DNA of 64,000 nucleotides from Xenophilus sp. E41 (GTDB taxonomy: Bacteria > Pseudomonadota > Gammaproteobacteria > Burkholderiales > Burkholderiaceae_C): positions 244,245 through 308,244 of the forward strand of contig NZ_QPIB01000005.1 of assembly GCF_003671765.1 (NCBI RefSeq). The letters run 5' to 3'. The translations under genes and the position numbers were made by a program. This document shows, piece after piece, positions 20,154 to 29,039 of the stretch. The stretch's first letter is position 1; every line of letters begins with the position of its first letter. The notes beneath the pieces are model-generated. The model worked only from the letters and a program-made list of their open reading frames with translations, was not told the DNA's origin and made no database searches.

Positions 20154-20774
20154 TCAGTGGCTCAGATGCAGACCGCACTCGCGGTTGTCTTCGCCCTTGG
20201 TCGGGTCCACGTAGTCGAAGTTGTTGGGCAGGCCGTGCTTCTCGCAGTATTCGTACAGGTCCTTGGAGGACCAGTGCAGCAGCGGCGCGACCTTGATCAG
20301 GCCGTCGGGGTTGAGGCTCACCGGGTCCATCTGGGCGCGCACGGCGGTGTCGGTGGCGCGCAGGGCGGTGAACCAGACCTTCGGCGCCGTCTCGCGCAGG
20401 GCGCGGGCGAAGGGCTCGAGCTTCACCTCTTCGGTGAAGGCCGCGTGGCGCGGGTCGTCCAGCGCGGGCGTCGGGCCGTCCACGGCCTCGCGGTGCGCGC
20501 GCGAGCGCCGCGGCAGGTAGATCTTCAGGTTGAGCTTCAGCTGCTTCGTCACCTCGTCCGCGAAGCGGTAGGTGGCCTCGGTGTTGTAGCCGTTGTCCAT
20601 CCAGACCACCGGCACGTCGGGCTGCACGCGCGTGACGAGGTGCAGGATCACCGCCTCGAAGGGCCGGAAGTTGGTGGTGACGATGGCCGGCTGGCCCAGG
20701 CCGATGGCCCAGTCGACCAGGCCCTCGGCGTTGCGGCCGAGGCGGTCGTTGATGTCTGCGAGGTCGATGCTCAT
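20154..20774 (-). CDS. cysH: CysH-family (P)APS reductase, divergent
   Basis: This 206-residue protein is expected to reduce activated sulfate to sulfite. Family segments are VVWMDNGYNTEATYRFADEV near 58, LNLKIYLPRRSRAHRE near 83, KLEPFARAL, a KVAPLLHWSSKDLYEY helix and the C-terminal catalytic NRECGLH. It lacks the CC...CxxC cysteines that hold the [4Fe-4S] cluster of APS reductases. The usual LRRxQSxxRA stretch is degenerate (LRATDTAVRA), and the region before ECGLH is shortened. Whether it uses APS or PAPS is unclear. It heads cysH-cysD-cysN and is preceded by the CysB-type promoter block. Confidence 0.85.
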   Translation of the reverse strand: MSIDLADINDRLGRNAEGLVDWAIGLGQPAIVTTNFRPFEAVILHLVTRVQPDVPVVWMDNGYNTEATYRFADEVTKQLKLNLKIYLPRRSRAHREAVDGPTPALDDPRHAAFTEEVKLEPFARALRETAPKVWFTALRATDTAVRAQMDPVSLNPDGLIKVAPLLHWSSKDLYEYCEKHGLPNNFDYVDPTKGEDNRECGLHLSH

Positions 20775-20834
20775 GGGGCGGGTGTTCCGTGGGAGCGGGT
20801 CGCCGTGCGCAAGGCGCCAGCACCCGAGGCCTGC

Positions 20835-20897
20835 ACTTTAGGGAGCACCCTTATGAAAGCAAACGATCTTTTAGTTCACGCGTTATGCGGATAAGCA
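20835..20897 (-). promoter_or_regulatory. cysH promoter with CysB-like dyad
   Basis: On the minus strand TTATCCGCATAA (20883-20894) forms a LysR-type TTAT-N4-ATAA dyad. It is followed by a possible -35 TTGCTT (20857-20862), a 16-bp spacer and a -10 TAAAGT (20835-20840). Block 20850-20897 matches the block before cysI with five substitutions over the first 42 bases. CysB as the ligand is inferred from the genes served. Confidence 0.65.
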
Positions 20898-21133
20898 AAT
20901 GCGCCAGTGTTCATGCGGGTTCCGGCGGGGTCGGGGCATGAATCCGGATAAAGCGGGGGAGGCAGGGAAGCGCGGATGGCGGATGACGCCCGAGAACACC
21001 AGTCCGAACGGCTGGTTGTCGATTCGCGACCTCGTGTCAGCCGCCGATCGTCATGCCCGTGACGAATTCGGCCGCCAGGCCCGACTGGCGGGCACTGGCG
21101 GCCGATGGCACTTTTCGCTTGTGTCGAGGCCGA
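20898..21133. other. Non-coding stretch between the cysH promoter and the DUF934 gene
   Basis: The 359-base gap between the cysH start and the DUF934 stop holds the cysH promoter block at its left end. In the remaining 236 bases I find no credible gene, hairpin terminator or repeat; the short open frames here lack family matches and ribosome sites. Confidence 0.5.
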
Positions 21134-21526
21134 TCAGTCGCGTGCGAACAGCGGCTCGGGCTCCTGCGCATCGCCCTGGTAGAAGGCGGCGAAGCGGTCG
21201 AACTGGCGTTGCGCGGCCGAGGCGTCGACGCCTTCCTTGAGCACCGCGCTCGAAAAGCCGGTGCGCTGCATCTGCACCAGCTGGTCGATCAGCACGTCCC
21301 CCGTGGCGCGGATGTCGCCGGTGAAGCCCAGGCGCCGGCGCAGCAGGAAGGCCTGGCTGTAGGCGCGGCCGTCGGTGAACTTGGGGAACACGAGGTCGAT
21401 GCGTTCGACGTCCTGCAGGCAGTTCTCGATGGCGAGCGGATCGGCGTCGTTGGCGAGTTGCAGCACCTTCGGGTCGCCATCGTCGACGTGCTCCTCGGCG
21501 GCCAGGATCTTCAATGTCCGGTTCAT
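21134..21526 (-). CDS. DUF934 protein, sulfite-reduction accessory
   Basis: This is a 130-residue DUF934 protein. Recognisable features are DPLAIENCLQDVERIDLVFP, KFTDGRAYSQAFLLRRRLGF and GDIRATGDVLIDQLVQMQRTGF. DUF934 genes are regularly found directly after cysI in beta- and some gammaproteobacteria and are presumed to assist sulfite reduction; the biochemical role is not established. The ATG overlaps the cysI stop (ATGA), so it is translationally coupled to cysI. Confidence 0.9.
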   Translation of the reverse strand: MNRTLKILAAEEHVDDGDPKVLQLANDADPLAIENCLQDVERIDLVFPKFTDGRAYSQAFLLRRRLGFTGDIRATGDVLIDQLVQMQRTGFSSAVLKEGVDASAAQRQFDRFAAFYQGDAQEPEPLFARD

Positions 21527-23304
21527 GCCGACACCTCCTCGGCCTTGAAGCGCGCACCGTTGGCGGCCGCCTTGAAGGGGTCGTGGCCGACGCGGCGCAG
21601 CGTGTCGATGAAGGTCTCGCCGGCGTTGCGGGTGTCGCGGTAGGTGTTGAGCACCGCCTCGATGACATCCGGCACCTCGGCCGCCGAGAAGGAGGGGCCG
21701 ACCACCTTGCCGGCCTGCGCCGGGCCGCTGAGGTCCGAACCATCGGAGCCGGCCAGCGTGACCTGGTACCACTCCTTGCCGTCCTTGTCGACGCCGAGGA
21801 TGCCGATGTGGCCGCTGTGGTGGTGGCCGCAGCTGTTGATGCAGCCGCTGATGTGCAGGTCGATCTCGCCCAGGTCGTCGAGTTCGTCCAGGTCCTGGTA
21901 GCGCTCGGTGATGGCTTCGGCCACGGGAATCGAGCGCGCATTGGCCAGCGCGCAGAAGTCGCCGCCGGGGCAGGCGATCATGTCGGTGAGCAGGTGCACG
22001 TTGGCGCTGGCGAATCCGGCGGCGCGGGCCGCGAGCCACAGCGCGTGCAGGTCCTCGGCATGCACCCAGGGCAGCAGCACGTTCTGGTCGTGCGTCACGC
22101 GCACCTCGCCGGCCGAGAAGCGGTCGGCCAGCGCGGCCACGGTGTCGAGCTGGTCGGCGTTCGCGTCGCCAGGCGCCTGGCCCAGGCGCTTGAAGGACAG
22201 CGTGACGGCGCGCAGCGCAGGGTTCTTGTGCGGCGCCACGTTGCGCTGCAGCCAGCGCGCGAACTGCACGTCGTCGGCTGCCTGTTCGCGCAGGGCGGCG
22301 TCGGTGACCTCGGCGCTTTGGTACACGCGCTGCGCCAGGGCGGGCGGCACGAAGGACGCGGCGACGCGGTCGAACTCGGCCTGCGTGATGGTGTGCGGCG
22401 CGCCGTCGTGCTCGAGGATCTGCCTGTACTCGGCCTCGACGTCGTCGATGTAGCGCTGGCCCTCGGCCTTCACCAGGATCTTGATGCGGGCCTTGTAGAT
22501 GTTGTCGCGGCGGCCGTAGCGGTTGTAGACGCGGATCACGGCCTCGAGGTAGTTCATGATCTGCTGCCAGGGCAGGAACTCGCGCAGCACGGTGCCCACG
22601 ATCGGCGTGCGGCCCATGCCGCCGCCGACCTGCACGCGGAAGCCGATCTCGCCCGCGTCGTTCTTGAGCAGCTTCAGGCCCACGTCGTGCCAGCCGGTGG
22701 CGGCGCGGTCTTCGGCGGCGCCGGTGATCGCGATCTTGAACTTGCGCGGCAGGAAGGCGAACTCGGGGTGCAGCGTGCTCCACTGCCGCATGATCTCGGC
22801 GTAGGGGCGGGGGTCGACCACCTCGTCGACCGCGACGCCGGCGCGCTCGTCGCTGGTGATGTTGCGGATGCAGTTGCCGCTGGTCTGGATGCCGTGCATG
22901 TCGACCGAGGCCAGCAGGTCCATCACGTCGGCCGATTTAGCCAACGGGATCCAGTTGTACTGCACGTTCTGCCGCGTGGTGAAGTGCGCGTAGTGGGTGG
23001 GCAGCTTGTGCGATCCCAGCTTGCCCTGCGTCTCGACCGCGCGCTTGTAGACCTCGGCCTCGGGCTCGTCGTACTCGCGCGCGATCTTCGCCAGCACGCG
23101 CAGCTGGCGGCTGCTCAGTTCGCCGTAGGGCACGGCCACGCGCAGCATCGGGGCGTAGCGCTGCACGTACCAGCCGTTCTGCAGGCGCAGCGGGCGGAAC
23201 TCGTCTTCGGGCAGCTTGCCCGCTTGCCAGCGCTCGAGCTGGTCGCGGAATTGCGCGGCCCGCAGGCGCACGAACTGGCGGTCGAAATCTGTGTACTGGT
23301 ACAT
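21523..23304 (-). CDS. cysI: Sulfite reductase, hemoprotein (CysI-type nitrite/sulfite reductase)
   Basis: This sirohaem- and [4Fe-4S]-dependent reductase turns sulfite to sulfide. It has 593 residues and the two-fold repeated nitrite/sulfite reductase ferredoxin-like plus sirohaem domains. The QTSGNCIRNITSDERAGVAV sirohaem segment is near 145, GGGMGRTPIVG near 225, and the cluster cysteines are in ACPGGDFCALANA (about 445) and SGCINSCGHHHSGHIGILG (about 490). Electrons likely come from ferredoxin or a separate reductase, as no cysJ flavoprotein is present. The promoter block lies at 23377-23440 and the DUF934 gene follows. Confidence 0.95.
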   Translation of the reverse strand: MYQYTDFDRQFVRLRAAQFRDQLERWQAGKLPEDEFRPLRLQNGWYVQRYAPMLRVAVPYGELSSRQLRVLAKIAREYDEPEAEVYKRAVETQGKLGSHKLPTHYAHFTTRQNVQYNWIPLAKSADVMDLLASVDMHGIQTSGNCIRNITSDERAGVAVDEVVDPRPYAEIMRQWSTLHPEFAFLPRKFKIAITGAAEDRAATGWHDVGLKLLKNDAGEIGFRVQVGGGMGRTPIVGTVLREFLPWQQIMNYLEAVIRVYNRYGRRDNIYKARIKILVKAEGQRYIDDVEAEYRQILEHDGAPHTITQAEFDRVAASFVPPALAQRVYQSAEVTDAALREQAADDVQFARWLQRNVAPHKNPALRAVTLSFKRLGQAPGDANADQLDTVAALADRFSAGEVRVTHDQNVLLPWVHAEDLHALWLAARAAGFASANVHLLTDMIACPGGDFCALANARSIPVAEAITERYQDLDELDDLGEIDLHISGCINSCGHHHSGHIGILGVDKDGKEWYQVTLAGSDGSDLSGPAQAGKVVGPSFSAAEVPDVIEAVLNTYRDTRNAGETFIDTLRRVGHDPFKAAANGARFKAEEVSA

Positions 23305-23376
23305 CGTGTGGCGGTCGGAAGGCCCGTCGGGAGGTGGCGGCGCGGCCGCAGGCGCCAGCCTTCGGAGGAAGGCGGA

Positions 23377-23440
23377 ACTCTAGGGGCAGCGCTTATGAAA
23401 GCAAACGATTTTCTGGTTCGCGCCTTATGCGGATAAGCAT
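23377..23440 (-). promoter_or_regulatory. cysI promoter with CysB-like dyad
   Basis: On the minus strand CTTATCCGCATAAG (23424-23437, perfect 5-bp arms) is followed by TTGCTT (-35, 23399-23404), a 16-bp spacer and TAGAGT (-10, 23377-23382). The arrangement and most bases repeat those in front of cysH. Confidence 0.68.
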
Positions 23441-23520
23441 ATGCACCAGCATCCATGCGGCCTGCAGGCCCTTGGACGCGGTTTGCCGGATAAGGGCGGC
23501 AGGGGCGCGGGACCTCGATT

Positions 23521-25152
23521 CTAGGAAGTGCCCGCCCCGCGTGCAGGCGTGCCCGCGCCCGCAGAGAGGTCGGCCTGGATCTCCTCCAGCCGGCGCCCCC
23601 GCGTCTCGACCCCGGCGAGGCCCAGCAGCAGCGCTGCCACGGCCATCGGTACGGCGATGAGCGTGGCCGACAGCGCCAGGTGGCCGAAGACGCCCAGCAC
23701 CCCGAAGCCCGCGCCGAGGATGCCGCCGGCCTTGGAGCTCGCGGCGATCAGTCCCGAGCCCGAGCCGCGCAGGTGCACCGGGTAGATCTCGGCGGCGTAG
23801 GGGATCAGCATGGCGATCACGCCGCTGGCGCTGAGCAGCAGCAGCGCCGTGGCCGCCACCATCGCGACCGGCGACTGCACCCGCAGCACGGCCAGCACGC
23901 CGAAGACGGCCAGCGCGAAGGCGGTGAGGGCGATGAAGAGCACCAGCGCCTTCACGCTGCTCCAGCGGTGGTAGAGCCAGATCACGAGCGCCGTGCCGGG
24001 CAGCGCCAGCAGCGCCGAGCGCGCCAGCAGCGCGTTGGCTGCGCCCGGGTCCATGCCCATCGCGCCCAGGTTGGTCGGCAGCCACAGCAGGAAGCCGAAG
24101 TTCGCCAGGCCCCAGGCCAGCCCGCACACGATCAGGCCCCAGGTGATGCGCGCATGCGGCCCGCGCAGCAGCGCGCGCATGCCACCGGCCGGTGGCTCGG
24201 GCTCCACCACCACGGCGGCGTCGGTCGGGGAGGCGGCCGCCGCGGCGCCCGAGAAGCGCGCCAGCACGGCCCGCGCCGCGTCGGGCAGCCCGGCGTTGGC
24301 CAGGAAGCGCGGCGACTCCGGGATGTAGCGCCCCAGGAAGATGATCAGCAGCCCCGTGGGCAGGCCCAGCAGCCACAGCGCGCGCCAGCTGAAGAGGGGC
24401 ACCAGCAGGTCGGCCGATCCCGCGGCGAGCAGGTAGCCGGCCGAGGTGCCGATGCCGCCCAGCGCCACCAGCAGCCAGCCGCGATGCGCGGCAGGCACCG
24501 TCTCGGCCATCAGCGTGAAGGCGATCGGCAGCAGCCCACCTGCCGAGGCGCCCATGAGAAAGCACATCACGAGGTTCCAGCCGAAGCTGGGCATCGCGCC
24601 GCAGATGGCGGTGCCGATGAACATCAGCGCCGACAGCAGGATCGCCGAGCGGCGCCCGAACATGTCGGCCAGCCGGCCCCACAGCACCGAACCGACGGTG
24701 GTGCCGGTGAGTGCGACGAGCGCGAGGATGCCCGCCGTCTCCTTGCTGATGGCGTACTCGCGCGTCATGCCCGGCATGACGAAGCCCAGCGTGGCGGGCT
24801 TGAGCACGTCCACGGCCAGCGCCACGACCAGCACCACGACGAGCTTCCAGTGCTCGGCATTGAGCGGCACGCCGTCGGCCAGGTGGAACTGCAGCGGCTG
24901 CGCAGGGTGGAGGGGCGCACGCAGCTGGGCGATGCGCGGCATCAGCCCGTAGGCCGCCAGCAGCACGCCCAGCGGGATCATCGCCATGCCCACGAGCATC
25001 GGCATGTCCATCTCCATGCCGACCATCTCGTAGCCGGTGTGGCGGCCCATGAGGAACATGGGCGCATGCGCCAGCACGCCGCCGATGATCGCGAGGCAGC
25101 CGGCCCAGAAGGCCAGCGGGTGGTGCAGGGAGAAGTCGTGCGGGGAGCGCAA
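23521..25152 (-). CDS. MFS transporter with extra N-terminal membrane hairpin
   Basis: This 543-residue major facilitator has a standard 12-TM MFS core (about residues 100-525) with the loop 2-3 motif GRLADMFGRRSAILLSALMF, RYIPESPRFLANAG and PYAAEIYPVHLRGSGSGL, the last typical of sugar/aromatic acid (SP/AAHS) porters. Before it are two additional hydrophobic segments (LAFWAGCLAIIGGVLAH and MLVGMAMIPLGVLLAAYGL) joined by a methionine-rich stretch (about residues 32-58, YEMVGMEMDMPM). Substrate unknown. It is the last gene of a minus-strand pair with the extensin-like gene 46 bp upstream. Confidence 0.88.
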   Translation of the reverse strand: MRSPHDFSLHHPLAFWAGCLAIIGGVLAHAPMFLMGRHTGYEMVGMEMDMPMLVGMAMIPLGVLLAAYGLMPRIAQLRAPLHPAQPLQFHLADGVPLNAEHWKLVVVLVVALAVDVLKPATLGFVMPGMTREYAISKETAGILALVALTGTTVGSVLWGRLADMFGRRSAILLSALMFIGTAICGAMPSFGWNLVMCFLMGASAGGLLPIAFTLMAETVPAAHRGWLLVALGGIGTSAGYLLAAGSADLLVPLFSWRALWLLGLPTGLLIIFLGRYIPESPRFLANAGLPDAARAVLARFSGAAAAASPTDAAVVVEPEPPAGGMRALLRGPHARITWGLIVCGLAWGLANFGFLLWLPTNLGAMGMDPGAANALLARSALLALPGTALVIWLYHRWSSVKALVLFIALTAFALAVFGVLAVLRVQSPVAMVAATALLLLSASGVIAMLIPYAAEIYPVHLRGSGSGLIAASSKAGGILGAGFGVLGVFGHLALSATLIAVPMAVAALLLGLAGVETRGRRLEEIQADLSAGAGTPARGAGTS

Positions 25153-25198
25153 GGTGGGCGGAAAGAGGATGAGGGAGGCCGGATGCTACGCCGGCTTC

Positions 25199-25966
25199 TC
25201 AACGGCACATGGGCCAGCCGCCGACCTCCAGGTGGAAGTGGTCGGCATGCACCGCGTTGTAGCCCGGCCCCAGCACGCCGTCGAAGCTGCGGCAGGCGCC
25301 GGCCTGCAGGTCGTACAGGAAGGCCTGCACCGGGTCGGTGGCGCCGCGCCCGTCTGACCAGGGCCGCGCGGCGTCGCGCCGCACGACGAGCGCGCGGCCG
25401 CCCTCGAGCGTGATGCCTGCGACGTCGAGCGCATCGGCGGTGGCATGGCGGCTGCGCTGCCCGGTCGCGCGCCCGTCGCCGCTGTTGATGTCGCGGCAGG
25501 CGTAGCTGCCCAGGTGCTGCACCGACGCAGCGGGCCGGCCGAAGTGCCGGCGCGCCAGCGGCTGCAGTTCGTGCCGCTCCCACATCGCAAATGACAGGGC
25601 GGCGCGGCAGCTCAGCAGGGTCGGTGTGCTCAGTGCCACCTCGCGGCCGGCGCGCAGGCGCACCGCGTTCTCGAGTCCGCAGCCGCGCTGCAGCGGGCGG
25701 TCGGGCACCGCGTCGAAGCGCAGGCCCGCGGCCTGCAGCGCCGCCGCGCAGGCGACCGGGTCGGCGCGGGTGCGCCGCAGCTTCAACGGCGTGAGCCAGT
25801 TGGGCGTCTGCGCCACATCGAGCGGCGCGAAGGGGTCGAAGCGCGGCGGCAGCGTGAGCCAGCCCGCTGCGCGCCAAGCCCAGGCCGCGACCGCCGCCAA
25901 GACCAGCATCGCCAGCAGCCACGGCCAGCGGCGGCGAGGACGTGGCGAGGCGGGATCGCTGGACAT
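25199..25966 (-). CDS. Extensin-like domain protein, membrane-anchored
   Basis: This 255-residue protein has one N-terminal TM segment (about 15-35, [20 protein letters not shown]) followed by a periplasmic extensin-like C-terminal domain (PF06904 type). It carries [51 protein letters not shown] and a C-terminal [11 protein letters not shown]. The His/Asp pattern resembles D-Ala-D-Ala metallopeptidase-like folds (VanY/LAS superfamily), so a cell-wall-related role is plausible but unproven. It is divergent from the MOSC gene and upstream of the MFS gene. Confidence 0.85.
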   Translation of the reverse strand: MSSDPASPRPRRRWPWLLAMLVLAAVAAWAWRAAGWLTLPPRFDPFAPLDVAQTPNWLTPLKLRRTRADPVACAAALQAAGLRFDAVPDRPLQRGCGLENAVRLRAGREVALSTPTLLSCRAALSFAMWERHELQPLARRHFGRPAASVQHLGSYACRDINSGDGRATGQRSRHATADALDVAGITLEGGRALVVRRDAARPWSDGRGATDPVQAFLYDLQAGACRSFDGVLGPGYNAVHADHFHLEVGGWPMCR

Positions 25967-26068
25967 GGATTTGAAGAAAAAGTTGGCCGGAGAGCCCGTC
26001 GGGCGTGCGCAGCATGCTATCAAAAGAGAAGCATCCGTTTCGCTTTTCCGGGCCGGCCACAATGCCGC

Positions 26069-26587
26069 ATGGACCTCGACCTGCGCACGCTGACCCGACG
26101 CTTCGCCCAGCCCGGCCGGCTGGAAGCGATCCACCTGCGTCCCGCGCGGCGCGCGCCGGTGCAGGCCGTGCACGAAGCCGTCGCCATCGCCGGCCGCGGC
26201 CTCGATGGCGACCGCAGCGCCCGGGCCGCCACGGTGGGCGGCAAGCGCCAGGTCACGCTGCTGCAGGCCGAACACCTGCCCGTGATCGCCGCGCTGGCCG
26301 CGCGCCCGCGCGTGGAGGCCGCGGACCTGCGTCGCAACCTCGTGGTGTCGGGCCTCAACCTCGTCGCCGCACGCGCGCTGTTTCGCGACCAGCCGATGGT
26401 GCTGCGCCTCGGCGATGCGGTGGTGCTGGAGCTCAGCGGCCCCTGCGAGCCGTGCTCGCGCATGGAGGAGCTGCTGGGCCCCGGCGGCTACAACGCGCTG
26501 CGCGGCCATGGCGGCATGACCGCGCGCGTGCTCGCCGGTGGTGTGCTGCGTGTGGGCGATGCGGTGCGCTGCGAGGCGCGGGACTAG
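26069..26587 (+). CDS. MOSC-domain protein
   Basis: This stand-alone MOSC (molybdenum cofactor sulfurase C-terminal-like) protein has 172 residues. The domain covers most of the chain: [52 protein letters not shown] and the conserved cysteine region [20 protein letters not shown], which holds the putative sulfur-carrying Cys. Such proteins are linked to molybdenum cofactor sulfuration or N-hydroxylated compound reduction. Its last 4 bases overlap the convergent deacetylase gene. Confidence 0.9.
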   Translation: MDLDLRTLTRRFAQPGRLEAIHLRPARRAPVQAVHEAVAIAGRGLDGDRSARAATVGGKRQVTLLQAEHLPVIAALAARPRVEAADLRRNLVVSGLNLVAARALFRDQPMVLRLGDAVVLELSGPCEPCSRMEELLGPGGYNALRGHGGMTARVLAGGVLRVGDAVRCEARD

Positions 26588-27444
26588 CGGACGAAGCTCG
26601 GTCGAACGAACGCGCATTGCGACAGGGGCCGCAGATGCACCTGCACGTCGCCCGCGCTCACCACCGGCTTGAGCAGCGCGAGCGCCGACAGCTCCTCCAC
26701 GCGGGCTTCGCCCACCGCATCGCCGTCGACGGCGCGCACCGAGGGGTGGCACATCAGCACGTCGCCCGCGCGCGCCTGCGCCAGCCAGGCCTGCATGCGG
26801 CGCAGGTAGGCGCTGCGGCCGCCGTCGAAACCGTACACGCCGAGCAAACGCCGGCTCATGGGCAGGCCGCGCTGGCGCGCCAGCGTCTCCAGCCCGGGCC
26901 CGCCCAGTGCGTGGATGAGGCGATGCTTGGCGGGCGCCGAGGCCGCTGGACCTGGGGGGCGCGTGCTGCGCAGCCACGGGGGGGCGCCGGGGTAGCGCGT
27001 CGCGAGCGCCTCGACGAGTTGCTCGCGCACGCCGGGCAACTGGTGCACGTGGCGGTGGCCGTCGACGTGCGCGGGCGCACGGCCCATGGCCTGCTCGAAG
27101 CGGTCGAGCTGCGCGTCGATGGCCGCGCGCACGGCCTTCCGGTCGAGCTGGCGTGTCAGGCTGCGCAGGACCAGGCCGGGCAGCGAGGCCTCCGCGGGTG
27201 AGGGGTCCACCGCCGTGAGGTCCAGGTGCAGGCCCACGTCGGCCTGCTCCGGCGGCAGCACGCGCAGGCGCCGGGCCCCGGGCAGCCAGGCCGAACGCAG
27301 CACCATGCAGCTGGTGGCCGTGACGGCGCCGCGCTCGATCAACGACAGCACGGCCTGGTTGATGCCCTCGGAGAGGCCGAAATCATCGGCGCAGATGCAG
27401 AGGGTGCGGGCGTCGCCGGCCCCGTGTTGGACGAGCGAGCTCAC
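26584..27444 (-). CDS. YdjC/ChbG/HpnK-family deacetylase (NaxD-like)
   Basis: This is a carbohydrate deacetylase of 286 residues. The metal site signature [20 protein letters not shown] is near the N-terminus, DVGLHLDLT near residue 65 and [14 protein letters not shown] near 120, with CHPSV near 230. The GTG start at 27444 overlaps the GT39 stop (GTGA). In Francisella (NaxD) and Bordetella (LgmC), a member of this family deacetylates an undecaprenyl-linked HexNAc before ArnT-like transfer to lipid A. The neighbouring ArnT-like and ArnC-like genes make the same role the best guess here. Confidence 0.85.
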   Translation of the reverse strand: MSSLVQHGAGDARTLCICADDFGLSEGINQAVLSLIERGAVTATSCMVLRSAWLPGARRLRVLPPEQADVGLHLDLTAVDPSPAEASLPGLVLRSLTRQLDRKAVRAAIDAQLDRFEQAMGRAPAHVDGHRHVHQLPGVREQLVEALATRYPGAPPWLRSTRPPGPAASAPAKHRLIHALGGPGLETLARQRGLPMSRRLLGVYGFDGGRSAYLRRMQAWLAQARAGDVLMCHPSVRAVDGDAVGEARVEELSALALLKPVVSAGDVQVHLRPLSQCAFVRPSFVR

Positions 27445-29039
27445 GCCGCTGCTCCCGCGCGAGGAACGGTGCCCCGCGGGCCGCTGTGCGACAGGCAGTC
27501 CGCGCCATCGCCGGCCCGGCCGTCGTGACGCCACACGGCGATGTGGGCGTTGGACGTGACCGGTGTCATGCCCAGCACCCACGGCGCGAAGACCGGGGCG
27601 TCCGGCGGCCCGATGACCCAGCTGCGCCCCGCAGCGCACACGGCCGCCGGCTGCACCTCGATCGGCTGCAGCAGCCGCGTCGCAGCGTCGGCGTCGAAGC
27701 GGGCGGCGTCGGCCAGCTCCTTGCGCCAGTTGTCGCTCGCCTGCGCCACCTCGGGCCGCCAGTCGGCCGCCACCACCGCCGGGGCCGGCAGCCGCCAATA
27801 GAAGGGCAGCTCGTAGAAGTACTGGCCCAGCATCACCACCCGGTCGCCCGGCGCCACCGCCTGGCCGGCGGGCAGGTGGAGGGTGGCGTCGGGCGGCGTG
27901 CCCAGGCGAGCGGCCAGCACCACGCTGCCCAGGCAGGCCAGCGCGGCGGCACCGGCCGTCGCACCCAGCAGCCGGCGGCCGGCCCCTGCGGTGGCGGCGC
28001 GCCCGGCGAAACGCGCGATGCCGGTGGCCAGCGGTGGCAGGGCCGGCAGCACGTAGCCGATGAGCTTGGAGCGCGGCAGCGAGAAGAAGAGCACGACCAC
28101 CACGGCCCAGGCCAGCATGAGCAGGTCCACGTCGTCGAGCCGGCGTCGCGCCCGGCCCGGCCCATCCTCCGGCCGACGCCAGGCGGCCAGCAGCCACGCC
28201 GACCACGGCAGGCACAGGCCCAGCATCACCGGCAGGTAGAACCAGAAGGGGTGCTCGTTGTTGAAGCCGCCCGCGGCGAAGCGCCGGAAGTGCTGGGTGA
28301 TGACGAAATAGTCGAAGAAGGCCGGGAAGGTCCGCTGCATGGCGACGAACCATGGCCCCGCGATCGCCAGCAGCAGCAGCCAGCCCGGCCACCACGCGGC
28401 CAGCCGCAGCACGCGCGGCCGCCGGCTGGCGAGGGCCCACAGCAGCACCACGCCCGCCGGCAGCACGACGCCGATCAGGCCCTTGGACAGCAGGCCCAGC
28501 GCGGCAGCCGCGAAGGCCAGGGCCAGTGCGCCGCGCCAGGGTCGGCCGCATTCCCGGGCCAGGGCGGCGTCCACGGCCGCCAGCACGCAGGCCGAGATGC
28601 AGCCGGCCACCAGCATGTCGAGGTTGGCGAACTGTGCCCCCACGTAGAAGAAGGGCGCGCTGCACAGCACCGCGGTCGCCAGGCGCGCCTGCGCGTGCGA
28701 GGCGTGGCGCCGCAGGAACCAGAAGAGCGCGCCCGCCGCCAGCCAGGCACCCACCAGCGAAGGCAGGCGCGCGGCCCACGGATGAGGACCGGCGACGGCC
28801 ATGGCGGCGGCACCGATCCAGTAGAAAAGCGGCGGCTTGTGGAAGAAGGGCAGTCCGTTCAGGCGCGGCACCAGCCAGTCGCCCGACTGCAGCATGGCGT
28901 AGGCCACGCTGGCGTAGCGCCCTTCGTCCGGCGACGTCAGCGGCCGCCAGCCGATGCTCAGCGCCAGCCACAGCGCCGCGACGAGGAGGAAGGCCGCATC
29001 GCCGCGCGCGCCATCGGGGCGCGCCGGCGCGCGGTTCAT
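27441..29039 (-). CDS. ArnT-like GT39 glycosyltransferase
   Basis: This 532-residue multi-spanning membrane transferase is of the ArnT/PMT fold and uses an undecaprenyl-phosphate-linked sugar donor. The hallmark first periplasmic loop TSPDEGRYASVAYAM (acidic catalytic pair near residue 36-37), then GLPFFHKPPLFYWIG, AARLPSLVGAW and LGLLSKGLIGVVLPAG, are all ArnT features. About 11-12 TM segments are followed by a periplasmic C-terminal domain beginning near 395 (GDRVVMLGQYFYELPFYWRL). Junctions with both neighbours overlap by four bases. Likely role: adding an amino sugar to a lipid A phosphate. Confidence 0.9.
   Translation of the reverse strand: MNRAPARPDGARGDAAFLLVAALWLALSIGWRPLTSPDEGRYASVAYAMLQSGDWLVPRLNGLPFFHKPPLFYWIGAAAMAVAGPHPWAARLPSLVGAWLAAGALFWFLRRHASHAQARLATAVLCSAPFFYVGAQFANLDMLVAGCISACVLAAVDAALARECGRPWRGALALAFAAAALGLLSKGLIGVVLPAGVVLLWALASRRPRVLRLAAWWPGWLLLLAIAGPWFVAMQRTFPAFFDYFVITQHFRRFAAGGFNNEHPFWFYLPVMLGLCLPWSAWLLAAWRRPEDGPGRARRRLDDVDLLMLAWAVVVVLFFSLPRSKLIGYVLPALPPLATGIARFAGRAATAGAGRRLLGATAGAAALACLGSVVLAARLGTPPDATLHLPAGQAVAPGDRVVMLGQYFYELPFYWRLPAPAVVAADWRPEVAQASDNWRKELADAARFDADAATRLLQPIEVQPAAVCAAGRSWVIGPPDAPVFAPWVLGMTPVTSNAHIAVWRHDGRAGDGADCLSHSGPRGTVPRAGAAA

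Noticed and set aside
26016..26040. GCTATCAAAA before the MOSC gene as a fourth copy of the 56-bp repeat
   Set aside because: Only about 10 bases match one arm; the GCGCTGCAG core and the other end are absent.
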